The position numbers were made by a program, and so were the translations under genes. The notes under the pieces were generated by a model. That model had not been told where the DNA came from. It was given only the letters and a program-made list of their open reading frames with translations, and made no database searches. A stretch of DNA of 64,000 nucleotides from Macrostomum hystrix (taxonomy: Eukaryota > Platyhelminthes > Macrostomidae): the NCBI GenBank assembly GCA_950097015.1, contig CATNEN010000025.1:7182001-7246000 (forward strand), written 5' to 3'. Numbering within the stretch: the stretch's first letter is position 1; every line of letters starts with the position of its first letter. Of this stretch, positions 12,401 through 22,997 are shown piece by piece.

Positions 12401-15400
12401 TAATTTCATCTTCAGGGGAATTCATGCTCAGACTAAATGTAATTTCGTCTTCAAGGGGAATTCATGCTCAGACTAAATGTAATTTCATCTTTAATCAAAA
12501 TGATTGCGTAGCTCCTATTTTAAACGACATTTTTCAACCTCTCCTAAATTGCTTCTATCAGGCTGAACGACTCAAACAACCAAAATGAGCACTGCAATGA
12601 GAAGATCGACCGCCTCAACCATGAGCTGGCCGATCGTGATGGTGAGATCGCCCTGCTGCGTCGTCGACTAACCCACCTGGAGGATGACAAGTCCAGGGTG
12701 AAGCAGCAGCTGGCCAAGATGAAGGAGGACATTGCCCGGCTTCACACGGATCTGGACGCCGAGACGGCGGCCCGCATCGGCTCCCAGACGGAGAATCAGA
12801 CGCTGAGAGAGGAGCTGGAGTTCCTCAAGCGGGTGCACGATCAGGTCCGTGTCTGGTGACTGGCCTCTTTATCAATAGATGCGGCATTGAAGCTCACTCC
12901 TTACTTCTTTAGAAAAAGCGTCGAACTTCCGAGTGAAAGCATGGATTTTAAGAGTGATTACGAGCTACATGGGTTTTAGGAATAACAGCAAGGATTTGAG
13001 TAATGACAGCATATTATTTTCTGAGTGCAGATGCTCAATGCTCTCACTCCCCCTCACGATGCAGGAGCTGAAGGAGCTGTATGTGCTCATCAAGCGAGAC
13101 GAAGACGACAGCCGCGAGTTCTGGAAGACGGAGCTCGGCCAGGCCATCCACGAGATCCAGAAGGAGTACGACGAAAAGGTTGACATGGTTCGCGTTGAAC
13201 TGGAGTCCATCTACATAAATAAGGTATGTTGCGAGTGTTTTTGAAATGTAAACTGCTGCTTATTTTATTTATCACGCATTCGATTTCTCGATTTTTCTTC
13301 TTAACCAAGAGGATAAACTTCCGGTGGGGCCGCTAACTTTACCCAAAGATCCCTAAACTCACATAAAAGTACCACTCCGAAAACTTCCCCTAAGATCTTG
13401 AACTTCCATTATCCCAAAGATCCCTAACTTCCCCCCATCCCAAAGATCCGTAACTTCCCCATCCCAAAGATCCCTAACTTCTCCCATCCCAAAGATCCCT
13501 AACTTCTCCCATCCCAAAGATCCCTAACTTCTCCCATCCCAAAGATCCCTAACTTCCCCACCCCAAGGATCCCTAACTTCCCCATCCCAAAGATCCCTAA
13601 CTTCCCCACCCCAAGGATCCCTAACTTCTCCCATCCCAAAGATCCCTAACTTCTCCCATCCCAAAGATCCCTAACTTCTCCCATCCCAAAGATCCCTAAC
13701 TTCTCCCATCCCAAAGATCCCTAACTTCTCCCATCCCAAAGATCCCTAACTTCTCCCATCCCAAAGATCCCTAACTTCTCCCATCCCAAAGATCCCTAAC
13801 TTCTCCCATCCCAAAGATCCCTAACTTCTCCCATCCCAAAGATCCCTAACTTCTCCCATCCCAAAGATCCCTAACTTCTCCCATCGCAAAGATCCCTAAC
13901 TTCCCCATCCCAAAGATCCCTAACTTCTCCCATCCCAAAGATCCCTAACTTCTCCCATCCCAAAGATCCCTAACTTCCCCACCCCAAGGATCCCTAACTT
14001 CCACATCACAAACATTTCCAACTTCCCCCATCCCAACTTCCCCCCATCCCAAAGATAAATTCCCAGCAATTCGCAAAGCCCTAACGCCCTAAAACGAAAC
14101 CATCTCTACCCAATTATTTAAAACTAATCGATTTCTGGTTAGTGCTAAATTGTCTCTTCCCATTTTACTAACCAAATTCACTGCCTTCTCTGCTTCAGTT
14201 TCGAGAGGTAAGTGCAGCCAATTTTTACTGTCTATTGCAAATTCCATAGTTTTTCAGTACAGCCGAAAAAAAGCTTTCGTTTATAAGTAGTTAACTTTTG
14301 TTGACTTAATTCAACCCCCACACACTTATTCTTTAATATGCCACGATTAACCCACCCATTGACCAAGTCATAACTTCTCATGCTGCTCCAGAGAACAGCT
14401 GATGCGGAGTCACGCAGAACAATTTGCCTAGTGTTATTGTCCCAACCGGTCTGCACATGAGATCGCATATTTTTCGTCGGTCATTTTTTGCCATCCGACT
14501 TTGCCATTTTAGCGCAATTAAAGATCTCCAGAATTCACACAAGTTAATCATATATATATTATTGTTCTATATTAATGACAAGCAGTTGACAAACTCTGGT
14601 GCACAAAACTCCACCGCATCTTATCTCTCCCGTGTCTCATCTCTCCCCTGTCTCATCTCTCCCATGTCTCATCTCTCCGGTGTCTCATCTCTTTCCTGTC
14701 TCATCTCTCCCGTGTCTCATCTCTCCGGTGTCTCATCTCTCCCCTGTCTCATCTCTCCCATGTCTCATCTCTCCCGTGTCTCATCTCTGCCCGGTCTCAT
14801 CTCTCCCCTGTCTTATCTCTCCCATGTCTCTCCCGTGTCTCATCTCTCCCGTGTCTCATCTCTCCCCTGTCTCATCTCTCCCCTGTCTCATCTCTGCCCT
14901 GTCTCATCTCTCCCGTGTCTCAACTCTCCCGTGTCTCATCTCTCCCGTGTCTCATCTCTCCCCTGTCTCATCTCTCCCGTGTCTCATCTCTCCCCTGTCT
15001 CATCTCTCCCATGTCTCATCTCTCCCGTGTCTCATCTCTCCCGTGTCTCATCTCTCCCATGTCTCATCTCTCCCGTGTCTCATCTCTCCCATGTCTCATC
15101 TCTGCCCTGCCTTATCTCTCCCATGTCTCATCTCTCCCGTGTCTCATCTCTCCCGTGTCTCATCTCTGCCCTGTCTTATCTCTCCCATGTCTCATCTCTG
15201 CCCTGTCTTATCTCTCCCATGTCTCATCTCTCCCGTGTCTCATCTCTCCCCTGTCTCATCTCTCCCCTGGCCCATATCTCCCGTGTCTTATCTCATCCGT
15301 GCCTCATCTCCCCGCGTCAGTCTCTCCCTGTCTCATCTCTCCCCTGTTTTATCTCTCCCCTGTCTCATCTCTCCCCTGTCTCATCTCTCCCCTGTCTTAT

Positions 15401-18400
15401 CTCTTCCTTGCCTAGTCTCTCCTGTGGTGACTGTTCCATCAGTAGCTTCATAAAATGTCTCAATTGTTTCAGTTCCGCGATCTGGCCAAGAACCAGAATC
15501 ACGGCAGCTCGGAGTCCAACTACTTTAAAGAAGAGAACAAGAAGATCAAAGACGCCATGGCGGAGCTGCGCAAGAAGATTTCGGAATTGCAGGCTCGGGT
15601 GAGATGGCTTTCTGGCCTAGGGTTATTAGACAAAACTGAGGAACCACCTGACAGTCACAGTCATTAGTGAAGTGACAAAGACCATAAACTAAGAGATAAG
15701 AAGTTATAATAATAAGGTGTAAATAATTAGCCAGGTGTAACTTATTAGTCACACCTGTGCACCCACCACCCCATACCTATCTAAATAAAACTACGGCCTC
15801 TGATTAGTCACACCTGTGCGCCCACCACCCCATATCTGACGATCACCACATCCAGAACGACACCCTGGAGCGCATGCTGGAGGACCTTCAGCGCGAAAAC
15901 GAGTCTGAGCGCCGTCGCCACGCCGAGGAGCAGGAGCGCCTCGAGAAGGAGCTCACCAGCACCGAGGCCGACCTGCGCCGTGTGCTCAACGAGCTGCAGG
16001 CCCTCCTGGACGCCAAGATCAGCCTGGAGCTGGAGATCTCCGCCTACAAGAAGCTGCTGGACGCCGAGGGAGTCGCCCTGGACAAGATCGACAGCATCAG
16101 CCGGCAGGGCAGCTTCAGGACCACCGAGAAGCCGACGGTGTCCATGGAGCAGCGGGTGGAGCGCCGCTCGGAGCAGCAGGAGAGTGAGTCTTTGTTCCTT
16201 CAGCTTGACTTGCTCTCTGTTGGCCGCCGCAATCTTTTTACTAGATGAAGAAATGACATTGCCATCTGAATACATCTTCAGCCCCAACCCGTGACCTCCC
16301 AGTCTAGCCGCTTCGCATTGTTTCGTTTGGCATTGACAAGCGGCTTCATGTAGTAAACACAATGGCTGTCCTCGCCTTGTTAATATAGCACACAATGCCT
16401 GTGTGTCTGGGGGATCTCAGTCTTAACAAGGAATTAGCTGGAACCATAGTCTCTCCCAATCAATTATCTAAACTTTTCTCTCTGCTCTTTCTAAGAGATC
16501 TGGCTGTCCCGACTACTTACCTTGGGCTGATCAATAATTCATTCTAGGCAAATACACTGCATATGCATATGCTACTTTATATTGAGGTATTTGACAAACA
16601 AACTCGACTAAGCAGAGAATTCTAGCAGACAAAAAACATTAGTTTGCGAATGCCATTTTCAGTGTCAAAATTCTAATTCCAATTGCTGCATTTGACTTGC
16701 TTTGGTAAGCAGAAAATTATTTTATTCTAATTTATAAAAGAAACTATATGGATATGCGGCACAGACTGCTGCACAGTAGTATGCACGGAATTCCAAGATT
16801 TTAATAAAAATGAGCTTAGAGACATAAAAGCCATAGAGAGAGGCTGGGATGTACGCAGATTGAATTGCTAGACGTGATTCGCCGCTAGGCATGCAGATTG
16901 CATTTTCATTGCACCTTTAGACATTTTCCGTTTGATTTGACTTCAACATTTTTTAGTTTATACTTTTTGGCCTGTTCTAACCACAGATGAATGTTGTTCA
17001 TTGCAATATATTGCTAATACTGATAAAATGTTTCGACTAAAATGTGTTTTAGTTTCAAAATTAGGTTTCGTACAATACATAGACTTTAGACTCGCGACCT
17101 ATTGCTTGCGTTTGTAAAAACTTTTATTATCTCGCATTAGACGACAATTAATTTCGGAACATTTTTCTACCTTTTTTTCACTCCAGTTTTCTGTGCTTAT
17201 TTAGAGTAGTATTTATTTAAACCCCTTTAGTTAGTTTTTTTACTAAAAAACTTGCGAAACGAATGAAAATGAGAAAATCTATTTCAAATGAAAACGGGTT
17301 CTGCAGCGGAATTACGAATATGTTGTATCATATGAGGCAAATCAGACGTTTTCAGTAGGCTTCAGTGAGCTGTGAGAATACGAGAAGGACTCCTATCGCT
17401 CTAACGCCTCACTCACTCCTTGAACCCAACTCACTCCCTGGAACACCCACTTTACGCCATACCTCAATCTCTGCCCCACCAACTCTATGCCCCACCTCAC
17501 TCCCTGCCATACTCACTCCCTGCCCCCTCGCTCCCTGTCCCCTCACTCCCTATCCCTTCACTTCCTGCCCCCTCGCTCCCTGTCCCCCTCACTCCCTGCC
17601 CCCCTCACTCCCTGCCCCCTCGCTCCCTGCCCCCCTCACTCCCTATCCCTTCACTTCCTGCCCCCTCGCTCCCTGTCCCCCTCACTCCCTATCCCTTCAC
17701 TCCCTGCCCCCCTCGCTCCCTGTCCCCCTCACTCCCTATCCCTTCACTCCATGCCCCCTCGCTCCCTGTCCCCCTCACTCCCTGCCCCCCTCACTCCCTG
17801 CCCCCCCGCTCCCTGTCCCCCTCACTCCCTGCCCCCCTCACTCCCTGCCCCCTCGCTCCCTGTCCCCCTCACTCCCTGCCCCCCTCACTCCCTGCCCCCT
17901 CGCTCCCTGTCCCCCTCACTCCCTATCCCTTCACTCCCTGCCCCCCTCACTCCCTGCCCCCTCGCTCCCTGTCCCCCTCACTCCCTGCCCCCCTCACTTC
18001 CTGCCCCCTCGCTCCCTGTCCCCCTCACTCCCTATCCCTTCACTTCCTGCCCCCTCGCTCCTTGTCCCCCTCACTCCCTGCCCCCCTCACTCCCTGCCCC
18101 CTCGCTCCCTGTCCCCCTCACTCCCTATCCCTTCACTTCCTGCCCCCTCGCTCCCTGTCCCCCTCATTCCCTATCCCTTCACTTCCTGCACCACCTCACA
18201 CCCCGCCCCACCCACTCCCTGCCCGACATCGCTATTGCTCACTCCAATCAATCTCGCCAAGATCATCTCCCGAAAGCAAAAAACTGGCCACACCGGTTTC
18301 TTGCAGTCACAACCCGCGGGTCAGGCTACCCCCAGCAGCAGCAGCAGATCGGCGGCAGCAAAAGCGTTGTCTACAGCAGCACCGCCAGCAGCGCCTACGA

Positions 18401-21400
18401 CGTACGTGGCGGTGCTGCGTCCGTTCAGCCGCCACCGTCGCTTTATAGACAGCAGCAGCAACAGCAGGGTTTCTCTTCAACCGGTGGCTCGTCCACCAAC
18501 ATCTAATTATGACAGGCTAAATTTTTGTTTTCCCGGCAGCTTGTCAATCTGTCACGTGTCTGGTTCCTAAAATGTTTTGCTTAGCTTTTCCTTTTCTATT
18601 TTCGGCTTATGTCGCCCTAAAACTTTTCTTTTAACTTAATCGCAAACTACCACATAAAAAACTTTTTCCCACTGCTAATTTTTAAAGAAAGCTTTATATC
18701 TAGTTTTTTAAGCTCTTGTCAAGCTGTCAAGAAATGTAACAATATAACGGCTGTGCCGCAGTTTCTTTGTAACCTACATTTTTTATATGCTTAGATTGTG
18801 GACAAACTTAGCGCCATATAGTTTGCACATGTTCTGTTTTGACTAAGTATTTTAAGCCTGACACTTACTGAGGCACCCCACTCCCTGCCCCTACCTGGAA
18901 GCCAGCTCACTCCCTGCCCCCAATCTGGCACCCACCTCACTCCCTGCCCCCAATCTGGCACCCACCTCACTCCCTGCCCCCAATTTGGCACCCACCTCAC
19001 TCCCTGCCCCCTATCTGGCAACCACCTCACTCCCTGCCCCCAATCTGGCACCCACCTCACTGCCTGCCCCCAATCTGGCACCGACCTCACTCCCTGCCCC
19101 CTATCTGGCAACCACCTCACTCCCTGCACCCAATCTGGCACCACATTTTAACAAAATTTATAACAAATCTAGCTCTTGATGAATGCTCGTATGCTGTAAT
19201 TAAACATGCCTGTTATGTTGATTGTCGAAAAAGAAATCGTAAAAAAAGAAAAAATATTTTTTTAATCAATGAATATTTTTCTCTTCGCATGCATCGGTGT
19301 CATGACTCTCATAGCAACAACTCAAACCATTTTTCTTGAGGACTTAAGCTACTCTTTTTGGTTCCTATTATTTATGTATCAGAAACCATAGCGACTAAAT
19401 GATAATACATGTTTTCCTGCCGTTTGAAAGCTGTTATAAAATTCGAAATAAAGCCAGTGACTTACAACCAATGCTCCTGCTGCTTTTGTCACCGATTTCC
19501 TGATTGAAAGCTAGTTATATTGACGGTGTCGCTGGCTGGTACGCCGACAAGCCTAACCAAAGCATGAGATTTTTTTCGTTTCTTTTTTTCCATGGTGTTC
19601 AATATCAGCGTACATCCCAGTCCTGATTGCTGAATACTAGCTAAAAGTACATTTAGGGTATATCGAAAAGTGCCGTTGCGCAAATGTGACAACAGAAATT
19701 TCAGTTATAGTGAGCAGTGGCCCAATCAGGTTTTGCCTTAGGGGGGCGGTCTAAACCTTTGCGTACATTGCCCCGCGGGGGCGGCCGCCATCCCCGCCCC
19801 CCCTGGTTGCGCCACTGATAGTGAGGTGTGCTATTTAAGGCTTCTTAGAAAATCCCCTATGTCGAATAAACTTCTTAGAAACTACAACTCTCGTGACATC
19901 CAACACATCACATCACATTAAAAACACATCACAGCTCTTATGTAATCAGACTAACAGGGGAGGGCTAACATTTACACTGAGAAGATAACAAAGGACTAGC
20001 ATCAAATTTATGAAACCGATGGAGAAAGTGATATCATTCAAATTAGTGGGATAAAAATTGGATATCATTCCAACAGTGGGATAAAAAGGGGAAATCATTC
20101 CAACAGTGGGATAAAAAGGGATATCATTCAAAATTGGGCTAACAATGGAATATCATTCAAATAAAAGTGGGATAAAAAGGGGATGTCATTCAAATACTCG
20201 TAGTGGGATAAAAAGGGGACATCATTCCAACAGTGGGATAAAAAGGGGATATCATTCAAAATTGGGATAACAATGGAATATCATTCAAATAGTGGGATAA
20301 AAAGGGGATGTCATTCAAATAGTGGGATAAAAAGGGGATATCATTCCAACAGTGGGGATAACAAAGAATATCATTCAAGCTGAGGGCATAACGATGGATT
20401 TAAATTAAAAAAGAGGGTACGATAGTGGGATAAAGCTCGAACTAAGGGGATAGCAAAGGGATTAGTTCATTTCAACGGAGGGACAAGAAGGTTGCAAAAT
20501 TCAAACTGAGGAAAAACGTCCCAGAGGCAGTGGGTGCTTAAGCCTGCTATCGGATGTTGTTCATTTATGGAACTGCGAAACGCATTTGAGCCAGAAAATC
20601 GTCCCCTGCTGCACAACTAACAGACAACTACCAACCGGTGCAAGCAGTAACCTCGGAGATCACGGCCAAGACTCAATACGAGAAGACCTACAAGGGCAGC
20701 GTATGTGTTGACGAGTGCGCGCCCGATGGCACCTGCATTGTGCTGCGAAATGTTGGAACAAAGGTGCGACCTTCATAACTCCTGCAATCACAAGCTCGTT
20801 GCATGAAAATCCGTTAGTATGATATAATAATAACAATAATAATCATTGCAGGGGTTCTGTGGGCAATGTCACATCATTTGGTGACACTAGACCCGCAGCC
20901 AGCGAGGAGGCAATTCTGCCCATTTCGCTGACTCCTGAGCACACACGCACACAGATACTGTACGCAGGCATAGCGCTCACACAGGTGTGTACATCTGCCC
21001 TGACTTTCTCATCGTCAGGCAGTGTACAGTCTCACTGTGCTTTGGAGGTTGGACCTCAAGGGCGTAAATTGCACGACAAGCTCCCAAGCCTTCTCTCCGC
21101 GGCTGCGCGCCCAAATAAATTCATGTGGCCTCACCGCGGAATCGAACTTACGGACCTTGGTGCGAGAGGCAAACGCGTACTAACCGCTCTGCCACCGACC
21201 CCCTCCGTTAGTATGATATCATTCGCTTTGATGTCGGCTAAATAATTTCATTTGTTGTTTGAAATTCGTTATATTTTAATGCGTTACTTTGTTATTTTTC
21301 ATTTTGATGTACTTTACTTTGATATCTGCTAAATTTACATCAAGTTACTTCGATATTGAGGGAACTTTATAGCCATTAATTATTCAGAAATCCGTCACTT

Positions 21401-22823
21401 CCGTCAACTTTACATCCTTTAACCGAACCGTAGACCGAGCGCCTCATTAACTGGCGCATTCGTCGCACAGTGGACGGTCGATTGAGTCAGCCGATCGCCG
21501 AGGTGCCGCTGCCAGCCCTGACTATTGAGCCTGGCGAGTCCGCGCGCCTCTGGGCAGCCGGGGAGCGCCCAGCCAACGGCCAGGAAGAGTCTGGCGGCAT
21601 GGACGTTGAGCTGCCAAGTGTGCGCCGCTGGGAGATCGGAAAGACTGCTCAAACTGTGCTGCTTAACGAGGAGGGTCAGGTAGAGTGCTACTCAAAAAAC
21701 CGCGATAGATTTATTATATTTTTTTCTAAAACTATGGCCTCCATGTGCGGCTATTTCTACTGTAAGTAGTAGAATAACTGAGTAGTCTGGCTTGATGAGG
21801 TTTTAATTCGTTAAGTTGCCCAAAATGCAGAAGCAAGGACTTCTGTATATATAGCTCATCTATATATGACACGGATACCGCAAACAGGCACAGACTCACA
21901 CTGGTGTGTACATGTGCCCTGATTTTCAGTGTACACTCTCTATCTATCTATTTGCAGGGGGGCCCGGGGCACTTGTCGCACAAGCGACGGAGCGGCACGC
22001 CCCCAGACCGGCGAACTAGGCGCTTTTGCGCCCATCGCGCCGCCTCCCCTGAGCAGGTACCACACACAGCAGCACAGACCAGCCGGAGAGGGCAGGAGGC
22101 ACCCAGAATAGGCAGCAGTGTCCCCCACCCCAGCCCCACACGCACATAGCAGACCAAGCCGGGGCGGAAAGCTGATAAGAAATCAGTCCTCAGGGGGGGG
22201 CCGGGTGATGAGTGTACACTTATCCAATCGCGCTGACGGAAGTCCAGAAATCGCGCGGCGGTGTACACCCGCCCCCCAGCCACCCCCGCAAGGCCTCACG
22301 CCCCAGCGCCAACGCACACAACTCACACAACGCAGAACAGGCACACAGAAAGGTAGGAGCGAAGCTATTATTTCAAGCTTTGATTGCACGAAATATGGTG
22401 CACCTCCGCCGGTCGCTACTGTCCAAACCCCCCAACAAGTCCCGAAATTAATCGTGACTTGAAGGGTGAATCGAACTAGCGTCCTTTGGAGTGCGAGGCA
22501 GCGACGTTAGCCGCTGACCCACTCGCCCCCAGTGCACAGTTTCAGTTGTGCCCTGTTTGAGCAGGTTTGCCATCAAAGGCATTAATTGTTCGACAAGCCC
22601 CGCAAAGCCTTCTCTACCCGGACATATGAATGTGGCCTCGCGTCAGATTCGAACTCAGGAGCTTTGTTGTTGGACTCGGGCGTGTCACCTACTCTACTAA
22701 ATCTCTAGCAGTAGTATATTATTTACTTACTATTTACTTTTCAACGTACAAGAATATTTCGTTTCAAATTTACAGGAACGCGCGATGCACCAGCAGAAAA
22801 CTGTGTTCAGCACGCCAAAGTAG
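6447..22823 (+). CDS. Cytoplasmic intermediate filament protein, lamin-like L-type rod, lamin-tail isoform (nine exons)
   Basis: Exons: 6447-6761, 6876-7087, 12562-12844, 13065-13223, 15473-15598, 15856-16183, 20624-20763, 21434-21679 and 22776-22823 (618 codons plus stop). The head is Gln-, Ser- and Gly-rich and starts MDQQQ. The rod opens with ELNERLGSYIEKV-TRYLQAQN, the coil 1A helix-initiation motif. It closes near residue 435 with LELEISAYKKLLDAE, the helix-termination motif. Rod length is about 345-350 residues, which fits the L type (coil 1B with the extra six heptads found in lamins and non-chordate filaments). Exons 20624-20763 and 21434-21679 encode a lamin-tail immunoglobulin fold (ECAPDGTCIVLRNVGTK, NWRIRRTVDGR, TIEPGESARLWAAG, TVLLNEEGQ). 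No CaaX box or nuclear signal is visible, so the protein is probably cytoplasmic. An alternative last exon lies at 18307-18506. Confidence 0.9.
7127..7450 (+). repeat. SINE family A, near-complete, plus strand
   Basis: The tRNA-derived head has an A-box-like GGTGGCAGAGCGATCTAACG and a B-box-like GAGCTCGATTCC. It is followed by the body (GGCTTGGGGGCTTGTCGCGC, AGTCAGGGCAGATGTACACA, AGAATTGCCTCCTCGCTGGC) and an ATT-repeat tail near 7430-7450. It starts only about 40 bases after the filament-gene donor at 7088 and is the cleanest plus-strand reference for this family here. Confidence 0.85.
8455..8775. repeat. ~20-bp minisatellite (CCCTAACTTCCCCCAATGAT)
   Basis: About fifteen copies of a 20-bp unit with length variants, within the large filament-gene intron. 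The core GATCCCTAACTTCCCC is shared with the 25-bp array at 13340-14060 in another intron of the same gene. Confidence 0.92.
8780..9060. repeat. 29-bp minisatellite with a poly(A) hexamer in every unit
   Basis: About nine and a half nearly perfect copies of a 29-bp unit containing AATAAACTCACAGCAAAGTG. I count nine AATAAA hexamers in the sense direction of the host filament gene. It lies between a degenerate array and the 3' end of the nested antisense gene. Confidence 0.95.
9345..9350 (-). promoter_or_regulatory. Candidate poly(A) signal of the nested secreted gene
   Basis: AATAAA on the minus strand (TTTATT on plus), 37 bases past the stop codon at 9387. Confidence 0.6.
9387..11213 (-). 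CDS. Secreted protein with up-regulated-in-Daf-2-like domain and two PAN/Apple-like modules (three exons)
   Basis: Exons on the minus strand: 11213-10954, 10565-10339 and 10138-9387, joined in phases 2 and 1 (412 residues). Residues 1-21 form a signal peptide (MLLRKTLLVSALLLLSVLVEG). Next comes a basic beta-rich domain (VRIRNRTGQ, VVHKYSDDYKEKYTW, and TGRDWWSVNYV across the splice). It resembles the nematode up-regulated-in-Daf-2 domain; this is family recall, not a search. Residues about 117-152 are an Ala/Gly-rich hydrophobic stretch. From about residue 228 there are two almost identical ~85-residue Cys modules (YPC..WGWRFFDG, NECQGLCGATPGCRSYSW, GPRCYLKSG) that look like PAN/Apple domains, separated by nine glycines. 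The gene sits wholly inside an intron of the filament gene, antisense to it. Likely role is extracellular binding or adhesion; substrate unknown. Confidence 0.8.
10640..10915 (-). repeat. SINE family B, minus strand
   Basis: The reverse complement matches the plus-strand copy at 40898-41197: a tRNA-like head (GTTGGACTAACGACTTGAAG, then GGGGGTTCGACTCCCGAC), a middle with CTTTAGCAAGACACCTAACC, GTTAAATGGGTACC, GTCCATGGACTG and GTACGCAGCCTTCAGATGCG, and an end GGTGTAA. It lies in intron 1 of the nested secreted gene, so it is an element inside a gene inside a gene. Confidence 0.82.
11214..12074. other. Filament-gene intron sequence upstream of the nested gene
   Basis: This should contain the promoter and 5' untranslated region of the minus-strand secreted gene starting at 11213. 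No clear TATA box or exon is recognised. It is followed by the 40-bp array at 12075. Confidence 0.5.
12075..12490. repeat. 40-bp minisatellite ending just before a filament-gene exon
   Basis: About ten copies of a 40-bp unit (AATGTAATTTCGTCTTCAAG then GGGAATTCATGCTCAGACTA), almost identical, each with one EcoRI site. The array ends about 70 bases before the acceptor at 12562. Confidence 0.96.
13340..14060. repeat. 25-bp minisatellite in a filament-gene intron
   Basis: About 27 copies of a 25-bp unit (CCCATCCCAAAGATCCCTAA plus CTTCT), with variants CCCCACCCCAAGGATCC at the flanks. The motif core is shared with the array at 8455-8775. Confidence 0.95.
14199..14207 (+). other. Candidate 9-nt microexon in the filament gene
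   Basis: TTTCGAGAG (Phe-Arg-Glu) sits between a pyrimidine-rich acceptor CTTCTCTGCTTCAG and a strong donor GTAAGTG. It is in phase 0, like its neighbours ending at 13223 and starting at 15473. The downstream exon begins Phe-Arg-Asp, so this may be an alternative or relic copy of that exon start. Confidence 0.35.
14620..15425. repeat. 16-bp minisatellite (TCTCATCTCTCCCGTG)
   Basis: About 50 copies of a 16-bp unit whose last bases vary (CGTG, CCTG, CATG). It ends about 45 bases before the exon at 15473. The repeat is open in three frames but is intronic. A short opposite-strand relic of the same motif occurs at 24050-24130. Confidence 0.95.
16184..17404 (+). other. Filament-gene intron, unique sequence
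   Basis: AT-rich sequence between the donor at 16184 and the array starting at 17405. No exon, SINE or transposon end was recognised. Both terminal-exon choices share this intron start. Confidence 0.5.
17405..18215. repeat. C-rich minisatellite (CCCCTCACTCCCTG family)
   Basis: Many copies of 15-18 bp units of the type CCCCCTCACTCCCTGCC, arranged in higher-order blocks that alternate CCCTCGCTCCCTGTCC and CTATCCCTTCACTTCC. It ends about 90 bases before the alternative terminal exon at 18307. The strong C/G strand bias could favour R-loops or unusual structures (inference). Confidence 0.94.
18307..18506 (+). CDS. Alternative terminal exon of the filament gene, short tail without lamin domain
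   Basis: The acceptor TTTCTTGCAG at 18306 joins in phase to the donor at 16184 (one codon base carried over). It adds 65 residues rich in Ser, Gly and Gln: ITTRGSGYPQQQQQIGGS near the start, ending SSTNI and TAA at 18504-18506. The resulting protein would be 540 residues and lacks the lamin-tail fold. A candidate poly(A) signal follows at 19447-19452. Confidence 0.7.
18870..19142. repeat. 30-bp minisatellite in the 3' UTR of the short isoform
   Basis: Nine copies of a 30-bp unit (CTCACTCCCTGCCCCCAATC plus TGGCACCCAC). It shares the CTCACTCCCTGCCCC core with the array at 17405-18215, on the other side of the alternative exon. Confidence 0.95.
19447..19452 (+). promoter_or_regulatory. Candidate poly(A) signal for the short-tail isoform
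   Basis: AATAAA about 0.9 kb after the stop at 18506, in otherwise non-coding sequence. Confidence 0.5.
19715..19817. mobile_element. hAT-type MITE, 103 bp, with 8-bp target-site duplication
   Basis: The termini are inverted: CAGTGGCCCAATCAGG on the left and CCTGGTTGCGCCACTG on the right. They are flanked by identical 8-bp ATAGTGAG copies (19707-19714 and 19818-19825). An 8-bp duplication and CAGTG-like ends are the hAT signature. The interior is GC-rich and has no coding capacity. Confidence 0.85.
20030..20400. repeat. ~30-bp minisatellite (GGATATCATTCAAATAGTGG, GATAAAAAGG)
   Basis: About twelve degenerate copies in the intron before the first lamin-tail exon at 20624. Units vary between ATTCAAAT and ATTCCAAC. 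Decayed copies continue to about 20470. Confidence 0.9.
20826..21204 (-). repeat. SINE family A, full length, with 15-bp target-site duplication
   Basis: The minus-strand copy has a complete tRNA-like head near 21120-21204 (GGTGGCAGAGCGGTTAGTAC, B box AAGTTCGATTCC) and the family body. It ends in an ATT-repeat tail at 20826-20850. It is flanked by perfect copies of CCGTTAGTATGATAT at 20811-20825 and 21205-21219. It sits in the intron between the two lamin-tail exons. Confidence 0.93.
21860..22720 (-). repeat. SINE-derived remnants in the last filament-gene intron
   Basis: Sequence at 21875-21950 matches the CA-rich centre of family A (CACACTGGTGTGTACATGTG). Sequence at 22455-22720 contains two reverse tRNA-like heads (GAATCGAACTAGCG and CAGATTCGAACTCAGGAG) with SINE-type spacing. 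Between them lies GC-rich sequence without coding support. Confidence 0.55.
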
Positions 22824-22991
22824 AACTGATGTGAAGTGACTCGGATTGTTTTACTTTAGCTAAACATTTCACCTCTTTAGTTGCGTATTGTTAAGATTAG
22901 CAACGGCAGCAGGCACTGCGAAGCTGTGTTTCACCACCACATGTAGGCTTGGTCCTATAGTAACTATACAGTAAATAGTTCACTTCTTAGT

Positions 22992-22997
22992 AATAAA
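22992..22997 (+). promoter_or_regulatory. Candidate poly(A) signal for the lamin-tail isoform
   Basis: AATAAA about 170 bases after the stop codon at 22821-22823. Confidence 0.55.

Noticed and set aside
12075-12490. CRISPR-like array of 40-bp repeats
   Set aside because: The units abut with no unique spacers, and the context is a eukaryotic intron.
8455-14060. CCCTAA-containing arrays as interstitial telomere repeats
   Set aside because: Each 20- or 25-bp unit has only one CCCTAA; there is no pure hexamer run.
14424-15602. Long frames with a repeating SHLS / SSLPCLISP pattern
   Set aside because: They come from the intronic 16-bp array; 3 x 16 bp gives a 16-residue protein repeat in all three frames, which is an artefact.
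17365-18570. Pro/Ser/Leu-rich frames of about 340-400 codons
   Set aside because: C-rich minisatellite; only the segment from 18307 has splice and phase support as an exon.
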